Assembly (NCBI GenBank): GCA_964017155.1
Contig: OZ024865.1
Span: 22,488,611-22,552,610 of the forward strand
Direction of reading: 5' to 3'
Source: Oasisia sp. SBJ-2009
Lineage: Eukaryota; Annelida; Polychaeta; Sabellida; Siboglinidae
DNA: 64,000 nt
Within the stretch, counting starts at the first letter, position 1; each line of letters starts with the position of its first letter. Below, one piece after another: positions 35,271-48,834 of this stretch. The notes beneath the pieces are model-generated. The model made no database searches, had not been told where the DNA came from, and saw only the letters and a program-made list of their open reading frames with translations. The position numbers and the translations under genes are program-made.

Positions 35271-36794
35271 AGTTGGCCTGATCATCGTCTCTACCCTAAT
35301 CTGGGGTAAGGCCGCCCTGGCGGGTAACAAATGCAGAGCGTTACTTTCCCCAGGCAGAGTTCAGGGGCTTAAAAGTGCTGCCACCTCACGGGGCCTGGGT
35401 AACCGAGGCTAGTCCTAGATGAACTTTGGACTTTGTAGGGCCGATTTTGTATTACTTCCCACTCTCTGCTGAGTGGGAAGTAATAAAAACGGTCGCAAGT
35501 CCGAAAAGCGATGTTATAGAGAAATGTCAATCGTGACTCGTATTAACTAGTTCAGAAAGGGATGATCACGATCACAATTATCCTGTTAGCTGGGAAAAGC
35601 AAGGAATCGATTACGGTATAAAAACAGTACCTCGGTGCTGCCACCTTGCGTACAAGACACCTTCACCTGTTTTGACTATATATGGTAAATCATATGGGAC
35701 AAGATATTCTCCAAGAGAATATCTCAGATATGTTCACATGGTAAAGGTATTAAGACATAAAATCGATTCTTTCTAAACGGCATGGCATCCAGTTGCAATT
35801 ATTTTAATTCTTACCTGTTGGCATGAATTGGTTTCATAAGTATTTTGTTTTATTATATATTCCAAATATACAATTCACTATACATATAATTTTTCTTGTT
35901 GGTTATCATGTAGCGTGGGCATAGAAAAGACACATACTTGTAAAAACTAGAAACAACTGTTTACGAAAGAACACTACAAAACAGTTTCAGGATTTCTAAC
36001 GCACACAACTAAGTGGGTCAGTAATAAACTGACGTATTAGACGAATACATGCAATAGAATCGGCCTTAATAAAATATATACAACTGCTAAGCTTGATTCT
36101 TGATCTGCATGAAACATTCTAACGGCGCACTCCAACATTTTAGAGCTGGTACAAAACTACGTTGACATTATGACAAATATTGATCTTAACTATTGTAAAC
36201 TTGAGGAATTGCCGTCGAACTGCGGAGACAATGGTGCCTAAATAATGACTGACTAAAGATACATAAAACGCATGCCAATTATCACACGTGGCACACATGC
36301 TTTGTTAGCAACAAGGTGATTGGTAGACATCGCAGATTGGTATGACACATTTCCTGTCACACACGACGAGACAGCGCCCGGTTTCTTCGCATTACCTGAG
36401 TCACATTCGCGGCACACCAGACGGCGAGACATGTAGTACCGATATGTCATCTTCGTGGTATATATGTCACACATGATGAGATAGGTTGGTGTTTGTATGT
36501 CACCGTTGTCATGATCGCGCCACACCTACCGATACAATATGGTGGTAGTGTGTCAATATACCCTGATTACGAACCACCATAGTTAATTAGGTGTCAAGTG
36601 TGTAGTGCCAATGTGTAACAAGCGCCTTGATAACAAAACATCTACATAATAAATGTATAGTACTAATGTTTCACGTATTATGTCCTATTTACAAAAAAGC
36701 TGAGTCGATGTGATTACAAGTGTGTGTCGTTGGCAACACTATCACGCATTGCCTGTTAGTTTCTGGCCCCACAAACAAGACATATTTTATCATT
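35271..36794. other. Intergenic region, no gene recognised
   Basis: This holds a perfect hairpin at 35451-35484, CTGCCACCT motifs, AT-rich DNA, and a field of TGTCACACATGA-like motifs at 36280-36560. The 90-codon minus frame at 36253-36525 has no recognisable features and lies in that motif field. Confidence 0.5.
35451..35484. repeat. Perfect 14-bp hairpin
   Basis: ATTACTTCCCACTC, loop TCTGCT, then GAGTGGGAAGTAAT. It could be a structured element or part of a mobile element. It is not followed by a T-run. Confidence 0.85.
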
Positions 36795-37286
36795 TCAAGA
36801 TGAAAACGAAGACGTGTCTTCCTTCGGTGTCTTACACTTCTCCTTTTCATCCTTCAGAAATACGTCGATGGTCAGTTTCCCTTCCACGATCTCATGTCTT
36901 ACAGTGTCCACTTGGATGTAATCGGGTAAGTTGAACTCTTTCTTCAGGTTTCGACCAGGTGTAACTTCGCCATACTTATCAAAGATGGCTGCGCGTGTTG
37001 CCCGGATGGTCAACCTTTGACCGTCCGTGTCTACAGTAATGTTGTCATTTGCGAAATCGAGACCGATGTTGAACGCGAGGCAAATCTTGCGACGGCCATC
37101 AGAGTCCGTTACAATGGGATATACGTTCGGACCTTCCGGCTTTCTGACGGGTGGCAAATGAAATGGCATCTCGACGGTAACAATGCCTTGTTCCGACATC
37201 TCACATCGCATCATTTTGGGGTCAACAAATTCGGGCAAGTTCAGCTTCCGGATGATTTTCTTTCTATACAACTTATCCTCGCGCAC
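36795..37286 (-). CDS. Terminal exon of the small heat-shock protein gene
   Basis: This encodes the second half of alpha-crystallin domain 1, a short linker (PPVRKPEGPNVYP), all of domain 2, and the tail ending at a TGA at 36795-36797. Reading begins at GTG after GATTCAG. The ATG 15 bases earlier is intronic. Confidence 0.88.
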   Translation of the reverse strand: MREDKLYRKKIIRKLNLPEFVDPKMMRCEMSEQGIVTVEMPFHLPPVRKPEGPNVYPIVTDSDGRRKICLAFNIGLDFANDNITVDTDGQRLTIRATRAAIFDKYGEVTPGRNLKKEFNLPDYIQVDTVRHEIVEGKLTIDVFLKDEKEKCKTPKEDTSSFSS

Positions 37287-40200
37287 CTGAATCAGAAACA
37301 CATAATAAATTGTGTTGTCAATGTACAGTAAACAAGAGCATCAATCGATATGTATTCAAAGAAGGTGACATAGCAACGAGTTCTACATTTGTGCTTTTGT
37401 AAACAACCGACATTCTACGACTACTAATTACATTCAGTGTACGCCCAGCAACATATTTGTGAAGTTATGTTTGTGTATCAGTTGACTTTAAAACAAGACG
37501 TCATACTGGTTAAGGAAAATCGTCACAAAGTACATCGCGGTTGGTATCTACGAATAGCAAGCACTGTTTGACTTGATCTGTCTGGTTTTTTAATTGTATC
37601 TACTATGCATGAAAACTAGTAGCAATACGTAGCACCTATATTTCAATAGAGTTATAGGTAATTGTTTATCTATGTATCCAATCATATCTCCGCCAGTTTC
37701 ACATGTACGAGGTTGAGATTGTTCGGGCTACTAGCGGCCCCACTGTGATGGTTCGTATATCTTTGGTATTTTACAATTTCGTCCGGGTGGGTTGAAGTGG
37801 TCCCGTGGTTTGAGAATTTCAAATGTTGTATATTTTAGCTGCTCTTATCTTCATAAGCTTGAAATGAAACATTCATGAAATCATTTCTGCCATGTGAAAC
37901 AACACCAATCTGTAATACTTGAGGCAAAGGGTGAAGACAACAGAAAGAGAGGAAGACTTAGGAGACCATGGAGAAGGGCTTAGAGGAACGGATGGGACCA
38001 GTGTCTAGGGAGATAATCCAACAAACGTATGCTCCATGGATACTCTATCAACGCTGCAAAGTCTTCAAATAGATAAACAAGCTCGTATACACTGCCGGGT
38101 AGCTCAGCTAGTGCCCCTGTTTAAGCAGCTAATCAGCCCCCTTGGGATGAAGAGCGAATGATCAGTCGGTTAGAGATATGCTGGACTGTCATTCGGAGGA
38201 ACCGGGGTTCGAATCCTGATGCCGGTTGGGCTGTGTTTCACTACTAGTTCGGCCACTGTGTCAAAGCTTGGGTAATTATTTTCAACCTACGTCTTCTGAA
38301 ATAAATATTGTAAACCGTCGGTCCCTTGTAGCTGAAAGGGAAGGGAAGTTATAAATACTCCGCAGGAAACTGGAGCAGGTGTGTCGTGGACTTTTCGAGC
38401 TGGAATCCCATTATCTAAACTCCTGAATACCAGAATAATTAATAAACTAATTGTGGGCTTTAACGTAAGGAAAAGAGTGGAAGACGACGACGGTGAAGAA
38501 GATGAAGTCGAAGAAATGAAGGCGATGAAAACGAAGGTTTCAATCACCTCTGTGTTGACGGCCTCTAGAGTGAGCTCGTCGTTTTCGACACACAGTTCGA
38601 TGTCGTCGGTGTGGAAGTGGTGCACGTCGAAGACGGCTTTAAGGACGGGCATACCGTCCCGCTCGCCGATGTAGGCCGTGTCGACGGGCTGTTCGACGCC
38701 CTCCTCGCGCTGCTCCTGTGCTGACTTGATCACCAGGAATTCGCTCATCGACTCCAGCTCCTCCTGTGGGGGCACCACGACATTTAACATATTTAACCAG
38801 TTTTAACACGATTTAGCTATAATAAAAAATAACCTTTCACCAGATATAACAACATTTAACGATTTAACTAGAAAGCCGGGAACTTGCCTGTATATCTCTC
38901 AATTCCTCAAGTTAATGTATTTTAACCAGGCGTGGCAAGATTTAACAACAAGACACGATTTATAGGTGCCTAATCAACTGTTTTGCCCATCGCCAATCCA
39001 ATTCTTGTACTGATGTGTAACGTATTAACAGCTTAAATAGTATGCACAGTCAGTTTAATTTTAAAATGTGTTCTTGTTCTCGTCAAAAAGAATTGTCGTT
39101 ACACCGGGTATAACTGGCGAAACAATATTCAGCTATCGACATCTTGCGCCTTTTCTGTCACGTGGGTTTTGCGATATCGGCATCGTACGGCACAACAACA
39201 AATCGCACGTGGTCTTATGGTTGTGATTCACGTAAGAGAGACTCGTACGAGTGACTCGGATGAAACCATCCGAATCGTACGTGTATCGCAAAATTGGTTG
39301 TAAAATCGTAAGTGTATCATACATGTCCGAGTCACTCGTACGAGGCACTCGTTCGGTTGACTCGGAGTAAACAACCAATGAGATGAGATGACAGCACTGA
39401 GGTGAACTTCGATCATCTTAAGACTTAAAAATGGCAGATACTGATTTGGCAAAACTCTCACTTCAAATTTTGTGTCGAGCTTTACCGTAACAATTTCGCT
39501 ATAGAATGGTGCAAACCCATGTTACAAAGACAGAAGCATCGGTTACAAATAGCCTGCAAGTTCTCAATATTGACGCCCCTTGAAGCAATGTTAACAAAAA
39601 TGGAGGAATATATCTCAGAAATTCGGTAACAACGCCAACGTCATTGTCGTCGGTGTCGAATGATGGCTGGATCTCAGTTCTCAGTTCTCAGGTTATTAAC
39701 TCCAAACAGCCCAATCTTGGGCTAACGCTAGTCACTGAGGATGGTCACTGCCAGGGTGCTTGTCGTCTTCAGTGGTTCTTTTACGTCCCAAATTGAGACG
39801 TCCCAATGTTGAGAGCCAGATTTTTATATCACAACTGCCGGTACCGGGGATCGAACCCGTGCGGCCGGCGTCAGAGGCGGGTGTGGTAACCACTACACCA
39901 CCGCTCTCTGTTCAAACTTCAATGTCAGAACCCTGTCAGAAGTAAGTAGAGACAGCGACATCGTGAAATTAGGATAACTCGATTAACTGTTGTTTAGTTT
40001 CCACAATATTTGTATTTTAAACATTTAATCCATAACACAGTGCTCGTCTGAACACACGTTACCAATGAGTGAATGACACTGCCATGGCACGGGCACTGTA
40101 CTGGCCTGCTGACTGTCTGTGTGACTGTGAGTGGGAATCATTTTTGAATGTCTAATTAAATACAAAATATGCATTCATGATCTAATATTTAAACTAGGTA

Positions 40201-43200
40201 AAACGCGTCCGTACCCCTTGTTTACACATGATAAGGAATAGCTTTACATTCTATCTCTGGCTCATGACACGAGAAAAATGTAATCATGTGCTGTCAATGC
40301 AGATATGACACACGGTTTTGAACATGGCGTTTTTTAGCATTTGATTTTGCCACTCTATTTTCATAAGAAACATGTTCTAGTTCCGTACCTTCTGGATACG
40401 GTCATTGGTAGGATATTTAATGCATATTCAGTGCAGATATGACACACGGTTTTTTAACCGTGACGTCTTTTCTTGATATTTTTGAATCTGCCAGTATATT
40501 TTATAAACAAAAAGTATTTCTTGTAGTTCCATAACAGTCTGCATAAATTGACACATGAAACATTATTGTATATGTTTATTGATTATGGCAATAAACACTT
40601 TTACTGCAATTGAATATATGCTTTTCTTTTCAGGTCAACATTCAACAGGAAACTGAACAGTGAACTAGTGTGCTTAGACGGAATAGTACCACTAGGTATG
40701 CAAGTTAATATGCTATACTGGATATAAATCAATTTTTTATTTGCCCAAGATCTCAGACAATATTCTACAACAATGAGCTGTGCAAGTTGCTGCATATTAA
40801 ATGCCATGTGAATGTCGAATGAGTTGTGTTGCATCCGTGACAGACTTCCAAGTACCGATGGCGTATACAATTGCTTCCAGGCCAGTCAGTTACCCTCAGT
40901 GACAAGAGACCAATATAGAATGCAGGTTGCGAATATGGTGACGCCTGACTAGCTTTGCAGTTATTGATAGAACGGTGGGTGCCATGGTCTGGCAAATATT
41001 GCATGAGCCTTCGGTTAACCTCTCTCGACACTATAAAAGAGGTTCGGCATTCTTCGGCAAACTATATCGGCTTGAATATCGGTGACATTACTGTGTGAGT
41101 TCACTCTCTTTGATGATACTGCATACCAGGTCCCTGACTTTTGCATCTACATATATATATATATAAGAAACAAAATGACAATTAACATGGCTCTGACATT
41201 TATGATGTGTGATATTTTATATGTGATGACACATTTAGCAAAAGTCAATAATACAATATATTTGTATTCATGTTATAAACTTTACATGCCACACATGTTA
41301 AACTTTACTTAGACCTGTTAAATCAAGCAACATCTTGACTAATGTAGGAAGCATTCAGCCACACTGCAATTAATATGTGAAGACTAACTGTATAAAGGAA
41401 AAGTATCGTCCACCATCTGTAGCTGGTGCTCTCCCTAGAGGTGGGTAAGCACATGTAACTCTCACCCAAATGGCAAGGACCCTGACTATTAATTACTTTT
41501 TTATAAGTTGTAAATTATTCAAGCATCACACCAAAATAATTATACTTATATTATTTTCATTTTACATCATACTAATTTAAAAAAAATACAGTATCATAAT
41601 ATGGTTACTTTATTTGTTATGTACATATTATATGTATATAGTATGTATGTGAACTTTCTTTCTAAGGAAATGACGTTATGAGGTAACAAGTTAAACTTTG
41701 CCACCTCTTGTAAATATTTTGAACATGTCATTTCTAATAATTTGTCAGGTGCCCCTGACATTCAACCCTAAGACTTATATGACAAGAGAAATATATTTTA
41801 AAAATTCCATTTCTGTTCTACTGCTATAAAAATAAGCTATTTAAAGCATGTTTTGGTAATATATTAAATGTGTGTGTTATGGATAAACTTTATGAAAGTT
41901 TATTTCCAGAATGTTATTGTCGTATAACAATTATTTCAAGATATTGACCAATTTGCCCATGAGATGAAGTGCTAAGCACATGTTTGTTATAGCTAATGTC
42001 TTCTCTGGTAAAGGCTTAATTTGAAAGCCTGCCTAATGAATGGCATTAAGGTTTTTGAACTAACTAGTAGTATTTTTTGTAACATTAATCGGATAAAAGT
42101 AAAAACAAATATGTACCATACATGTTTTCAATGTTTTCCAATTGTTTTATTGCTGCTTTGTTTTTTATCTGATGTGCATGGGATGTTAAAAATAAACACG
42201 TATATCAAGTGCAGTGATTGTATCTGTAGTTGTACTTGTATTGTGCTTGCTATTATTTTATAGCCAATCAAATCAAATAGTCTCAATAAAATGTATTTAC
42301 TTTATGTTGTCGTTACTTCAGTCTACATGCAATTTCAACAATATACAATTTAACAAAGACACCCATTTCTGCAAAAACATCATGCAGACAAATAAAATAT
42401 CACATACAGGGGCAGATTCAGAAATCGGTTCTAGGGGGCTAAAAAAAACTTCCACTGGCAGATGAACCAAATGGTGTAGCATAAATGTTGTCGATACCAC
42501 ACCAACATAACTTCAGCCACTCCACTGTCTCATCTGGAGTAGTGATATTGGAAAATGCCACAACTTATTATTATGATCACCTAAACTGGGGGATATTTAA
42601 GACAGTTAGCATGCACCTACTACAAAAGGTCTGCACGTATGCCAAATTCCTAAGGTCTGGGATGTACGTGTGCCAAATTCCTAAGGTTTGGGATACACAT
42701 TCCCAGGGACCCAGGCCTCTTGGATTTACAAATGACATACATATGTTCGTTGATTGTATAGTGTATGTATAATGTTTATAAAAGGTTTGTTCACAGAGTA
42801 AGGTGTACAACAATATTCAATTACCTGAGATGAAGAGCTTTGCTGCATACCCTGTGATAATGAGACCTCATGTTCTGAAAATGTTTAAATTTTGATTTAC
42901 TTGCAAAAGTTGTAAAGCTGATGTCTCTTGTAAGTACAACATAGTGTCGTAGGCATCTTACTAGTCTATGACTATGTCTATGGATTTCCTACCTTAATTT
43001 AACAAACAACAGAACAAGCCTTTGCCTCAAACTGCGAATAGAGTTTTCTGACTGGGAAAGTAAGTCATTGAGGAGGCATCTTTGTGGTTTTAATGTCATC
43101 AATGTGTAAACATTTTAGAACCAAAGGTTATGTAGACAGGTTCAAAATGCTAAGCCGGCCACGCCACTGCCGAATACCGCCGCCACGTAAACAAAATTAT

Positions 43201-44015
43201 ACACAAATATTTGCGGTAGCTGTCACACGCAATATTAAAACTATGTAATAATGGTTGAAGCCGAGTTATAACAGACCAGAAGACATATGGCGAACGCTAC
43301 GTCACTTGTAATGCCGGTCATATATTTCGTTGATTCCACAACTCAACTGAAGTCTATAACTTTTTCCATATAATACCATCGCGAGCGGCCGCTGTTTCTG
43401 TCTTTTTGCCCTTGCCATTTTCTTTGACGAGTCGGTCGCATACGTACACGGGCGACCCACTACTGTACACAAAAACTACGAGATTGTCAAGGCTCAGCCT
43501 CAAGCTACAGTCTTTTTCCGGATATCACGTTAACTCAGATGTCTGGTACGAGTTTCGGGTACTTGGTCCGCTAACGTTTTGTCTTAGTTTTCTGTTTATT
43601 TCATAAAAACGAAATACTACAAATGCATAAACGAATTAAGCATGTCAGTCTTGTCTTGGTATGTTTACAGTTTCGTGAAATTAGTCTGAAACGAGAGGAG
43701 CAAAAAAGTCGCTCGTAGATTCCCAACTCTTCACGCACGACAAGGGTTCATCGTTGAGATTAAGCAGATTTAACAATATTAACAAGACTGCCAGGTCTCG
43801 TCCATCAGCTCCAGCTCCTGCGGCAACATAACACGGGTTTAATTAGCTTTAACAAGATATAACAATACGTTTACCTGCCACTCGTGTTTTCGTCGCTCGA
43901 ACTCCTCACACTCGACGTCGATGGCCGACGTGCCGCTCGCCTCCTCCGTCTCATACTGGATGTTGCCAGACTTGCGCTTGCTCTTCGCAGCCGACAGAAT
44001 CTTGCGGAAAACCGC
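36795..44015 (-). CDS. Small heat-shock protein with two alpha-crystallin domains (three exons; 5' end uncertain)
   Basis: Exons on the minus strand are 44015-43875 (47 codons), 38763-38548 (72 codons) and 37286-36795 (163 codons plus stop). All junctions are phase 0 with good borders: CTTCTGCAG|GCG, CAG|GTAAAC, CCCCCACAG|GAG, GAG|GTGATT and GATTCAG|GTG. The order is a charged N-terminal helix ending FERRKHEWQ, then alpha-crystallin domain 1, split between exons (starts GMPVLKAVFDVHHF, continues VREDKLYRKKIIRKLNLPEF, ends GIVTVEMPFHLPP). Domain 2 follows (GRRKICLAFNIGLDF ... FNLPDYIQVD ... VEGKLTIDVFL), with a Lys/Glu/Ser-rich tail. Proteins of this class are ATP-independent chaperones that hold unfolding clients. 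The two-domain form is best known from flatworm and lophotrochozoan proteins (the p40 or major-egg-antigen type). At least one upstream coding exon is missing from the model, since exon 44015 has no in-frame start of its own that is not intronic. No heat-shock element was identified. Confidence 0.85.
38095..38285 (+). mobile_element. tRNA-derived SINE-like element
   Basis: It contains two A-box-like segments (TAGCTCAGCTAGTG at about 38100 and TGATCAGTCGGTTAGAG at about 38159) and a canonical B box, GGTTCGAATCC, at about 38207. Acceptor stems do not pair, so this is not a functional tRNA gene. It lies in the intron between 37286 and 38548. Confidence 0.6.
38548..38763 (-). CDS. Internal exon of the small heat-shock protein gene
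   Basis: 72 codons, starting EELESMSEFLVIKSAQEQRE and including the first strands of alpha-crystallin domain 1 (DDIELCVENDELTLEAVNTE). The frame stays open past the donor for some distance into the intron, but the domain continues only in the exon at 37286. Confidence 0.88.
39242..39344. repeat. 19-bp inverted repeat
   Basis: CTCGTACGAGTGACTCGGA at 39242-39260 is perfectly complementary to 39326-39344. The 65-bp spacer contains two related direct copies of AATCGTAMGTGTATC. Confidence 0.85.
39660..39912 (-). mobile_element. tRNA-derived SINE, minus strand
   Basis: The minus strand from about 39910 reads a tRNA-like head with A box (GTGGTGTAGTGGTTA) and B box (GGGTTCGATCCCC), followed by a non-tRNA body to about 39660. 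Because the head matches box consensus well but the ends do not pair, I call a SINE and not a tRNA gene. It is intronic to the small heat-shock protein gene. Confidence 0.65.
39913..43778. other. Long intron of the small heat-shock protein gene, no coding sequence seen
   Basis: AT-rich. It holds a degenerate tandem pair beginning GCAGATATGACACACGG at about 40301 and 40434, a short AT tract near 41152, a possible hAT-type end (CAGGGGCAGATTCAG) at about 42409, and a pair of about 33-bp units with CCAAATTCCTAAGG at 42640 and 42674. Short frames here show no recognisable domains. Confidence 0.5.
43779..43817 (-). other. Possible alternative terminal mini-exon in the small heat-shock protein gene
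   Basis: Fifty-seven bases downstream of the exon 43875 donor there is an acceptor (GTTGCCGCAG). It is followed by 12 in-frame codons (ELELMDETWQSC) and a stop. The start resembles the true next exon (EELESMSEF). Splicing here would truncate the protein before both alpha-crystallin domains. It is either a decayed duplicate of the exon start or a regulated poison exon. Confidence 0.35.
43875..44015 (-). CDS. Upstream exon of the small heat-shock protein gene
   Basis: 47 codons, AVFRKILSAAKSKRK at the start and FERRKHEWQ at the end. The pattern of a charged FERR..EW helix directly before the EELE segment of the next exon is typical of two-domain small heat-shock proteins. Acceptor and donor are both strong. 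Confidence 0.75.
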
Positions 44016-45138
44016 CTGCAGAAGGACGAAGAAGTGGACATTATGACAACGCCGGTGACGCATCCGTACCAGCCGACGGGTGTTTGCTTCTGTACGAATA
44101 TTACCAACATTGACATGGAACCGGCTTCTACTTTAACATTGTCTTTTTATCAATCATGAATAGCGATGCAGGCAAATGGGTTACTCGTGACGCAGTGCAT
44201 GGCGGGTCACAATGTATGTTGGGTGACTCGCTACGCAATATATAACGGGTGACTTATTATGACACAATGTATGGTGACTGACGACGCAACAGTTGTGATA
44301 CAGTTAAAGTAAACAACGTAAAACCATGCTTATTATGCAGTAGTCGGTTGCGTCTTGTTGCCCTGCCCGATGATTGGATGCAGCGTGTTGCTACGGAAAC
44401 GAAACAGTTTGGAATCATACATTTCTGCTATCTACAAAGTTAATAAGTCGATTCGCATGGAATCATCCTTGATATATTGCCGTCAGTCGGCGACGCCTCG
44501 TTCCCTCTCTGCCGTGCCCTCTGTCCCATCCGGGACCAGCGTCGGCTATTCACCAAATCTACACGTCTCGTTTTGCAAAACTTTCGCCGCGAGTGGAATG
44601 TGTTATTGACGAGTATGTAATTGACCTGGGAAACGGGATTGCTTGGCAGACTGCCTCTCTGTCGTAATTATCCAAAGGGACTGCGTGATGGGAAACACAT
44701 GGTGGCACGGAAGGAACATAGGAAGTGACTGTGAAACAATGATCGTTATTTCGTGGGTACCACTGGTGAACATCGTTCATGCTCTTCCGAATCACCGTAA
44801 ACCATTGGTTCTCGCTCGACAAAACACGTGCATAGAGTTTTTTTAAGCCCAGACAAACAACGTTGTTTGATACATTGTAACACACGTACGCGTGAACAGG
44901 CGCACGCGCACGCACACGCGCACACGCACACAATAAACATAACTTGAAAGTAATAGGATGATTACGTAAAAATGACAACTGGTTCGTTTCATATAAGACC
45001 CATTAATAATAATAATGTCACTTGAGGTCCATACTTGCCTCAGCATGACCACTGTTCCGTTAGTCTAATTGTTATACTATAGAGATATTCCATCACGATT
45101 GTTTGCTGTATAGAACATTGTTATTTTGTTTTTGTGTG

Positions 45139-46894
<1,756 letters not shown>

Positions 46895-47033
46895 TTTACG
46901 TGCGCCAAGTCATAGTGTATTTGCTAATTCCCGAAATTCTACCCTATCCCAGCTCACGGGAAGGCGTTCATTTTCCAACCGTCTGGTTCGATTTACCCGC
47001 GGTTGAATACGTCATGCGACCGAGACGCTTCCA

Positions 47034-47282
47034 TTACGCACCCCGGGGTATGAATTGTGTTGTTGATGGTGCCGAGGACATTGCCGCGTCAACGCTCTCA
47101 AATGGCATACAGCCCTCATACTCGTCGTTCTTATACTCGCGAGTCATTGAAAGGGTCCCAGTTCTCGTAGAAGGCGCGGGATAACTATTGTCCGAGTTGT
47201 AGCGACTGTCCGCCCCCACCAACAGACGACAGGTCGTCCAGTCAACGACGCTGTCACAACTCGAGACACTTGTAGACACCAA
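47034..47282 (-). CDS. Candidate first coding exon of the small heat-shock protein gene
   Basis: The open minus frame contains a second Met (SMTREYKNDEYEGCMPF) and ends STTQFIPRG next to a possible donor G|GTGCGT at about 47036. N-terminal segments of this style (Thr-rich followed by an FIP motif) occur in two-domain small heat-shock proteins. The phase does not match the exon at 44015 directly, so another small exon would be needed, or this is unrelated. The plus strand of the same DNA is also open. Confidence 0.25.
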   Translation of the reverse strand: MVSTSVSSCDSVVDWTTCRLLVGADSRYNSDNSYPAPSTRTGTLSMTREYKNDEYEGCMPFESVDAAMSSAPSTTQFIPRGA

Positions 47283-48078
47283 ACAATAGTTCTCCTACAT
47301 CGTCAATGTAGGCTAATGTCATGCGAAAATGTGTCACACATATTATGTATGTTGACTGGGTCACACGGTACGGACACGAAGGCAATATTTATAAGCCATT
47401 GCCTGATGAAAATATTGCTAAACTACCACATATTTTGATGAGTGATTATGGGCAAACGACATTTACCGATAATTTACATTTACTTACCGATAATACTGAT
47501 AAAATCATGTTCACTGGGTGTATCAAAAAAAAAATAACGTTTAAAATACGTAAGGGTCACTGAAAACAAAGGAGAAAGTTGTTGAACTGGTTTCGCAAAT
47601 CGATGCCGCCGTGTAGGGCACAGGAGCAGCCCGGGTAGCTCGGGCTCCTCCCGGGCAACTGGGTTGATGGACATCACATGGAGACGGGACTGCGTTTCGA
47701 AGTAAATATATAATGCAAGAGAAAGGAGGCAGTGGAGGAAGAAATGGACGGGAGGGTGAGAGGAGGGAAGTAGCGTGCCCACCCGCCCGCGCCCGCCCGC
47801 CATCGTCGAACAACGTGCATCGACGGGCCACTGACAGTTCTTAAACCACAACACATCGCTGTCAGTTATCGCAGTCGGCTGAGGTCGCGTCTTAACACGC
47901 TCCTTCGCGCCATTAAATCGTTATCAGGTGGCAAATAGCGCTATCGTCCTCGCGGTCCCTCCAGGTAAACAGCCACGCTGAGGGATCACGGCATGGGTCA
48001 AGGTCATCTGCTGAGACTAGAGAGGAGGTCAAGGGTGTGTCTTGCCCCGGGAGGCGACGTTGCGATTCATATATGAAA

Positions 48079-48190
48079 AAGCTAACGCTAACTAATCTTA
48101 ACAGACCTTTATTAAATCTAACTAACCATAGCTAACATTAACCTTAATCAACCCTAACTCTAATCCTAATTAATCTGAACTTATCCTAAC
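48079..48190. repeat. Degenerate telomere-like CTAAC repeats
   Basis: About 110 bp of irregular GCTAAC, CTAACC and CCCTAA-like words. It may be an eroded interstitial telomeric repeat or a simple-repeat remnant. Confidence 0.5.
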
Positions 48191-48236
48191 ACAACACAAG
48201 CTGGCTCCCGGAATTCTGAGTCACTTGACAAATATG

Positions 48237-48248
48237 TGTGCGTGTGTG

Positions 48249-48300
<52 letters not shown>

Positions 48301-48306
48301 TGTGTG
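48237..48306. repeat. (GT)n/(GCGT)n microsatellite
   Basis: GT dinucleotides followed by GTGC/GCGT units. The composition mirrors the tract at 24729-24803 on the opposite strand. Confidence 0.95.
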
Positions 48307-48674
48307 TAAATATATCAATAGCTTGTAATAGTTGTTCTCCTCGATACAACGAATGCCTAGTGCAAGTGCCATGACAGTGGTGGGAGAAGAAGAGGAAGAT
48401 GGAAACGGAGGTGGCTCTCCTCCCCCGACTGTTTACGGTTCCCATTTTCAAGGATGTTTGCATCATGAAGTTAAAGAAACCGTTGATAAATTGCCAAAGT
48501 GCATATTTACAGGCTACGACTCATTTGCTATGCATAGCCTTACATTTATTATTAGTTCTCACCATATTGAAGGAAGATGTAGGCCTAGATGTGTAAGACA
48601 TTAAGTCGGCAATGGCAGACAGAGGGACCTGGAAAAGCATAGTTGAAGCAACAAATGTTCGAAACTAGTGCAGA

Positions 48675-48834
48675 CATGAGTGAGTGAGTGAGTGAGTGGG
48701 TGGTTGGGTGTGTGGGTGGTTGGGTGGGTGGGTGGGTGGGTGAGTGAGTGAGTGAGTGAGTGAGTGAGTGAGTGAGTGAGTGAGTGAGTGAGTGAGTGAG
48801 TGAGTGAGTGAGTGAGTGAGTGAGTGAGTGAGTG
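48675..48834. repeat. (GAGT)n microsatellite
   Basis: About 160 bp of GAGT with GGGT/GGTT variants in the first third. Confidence 0.95.

Noticed and set aside
38156..38225. A functional tRNA gene
   Set aside because: A and B boxes are present but the acceptor and other stems do not pair. A SINE head explains it better.
39839..39910. A functional tRNA gene on the minus strand
   Set aside because: Good box motifs but no acceptor-stem pairing, and it continues into a SINE-like body.
42409..42480. A complete second hAT-type element starting CAGGGGCAGATTCAG
   Set aside because: Only one plausible end is visible. I could not find a matching inverted end or target duplication nearby.
44559..44978. 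A 139-codon minus-strand frame as an additional exon of the heat-shock protein gene
   Set aside because: The composition and sequence do not resemble the family, and part of it lies over a CA/CG-rich microsatellite.
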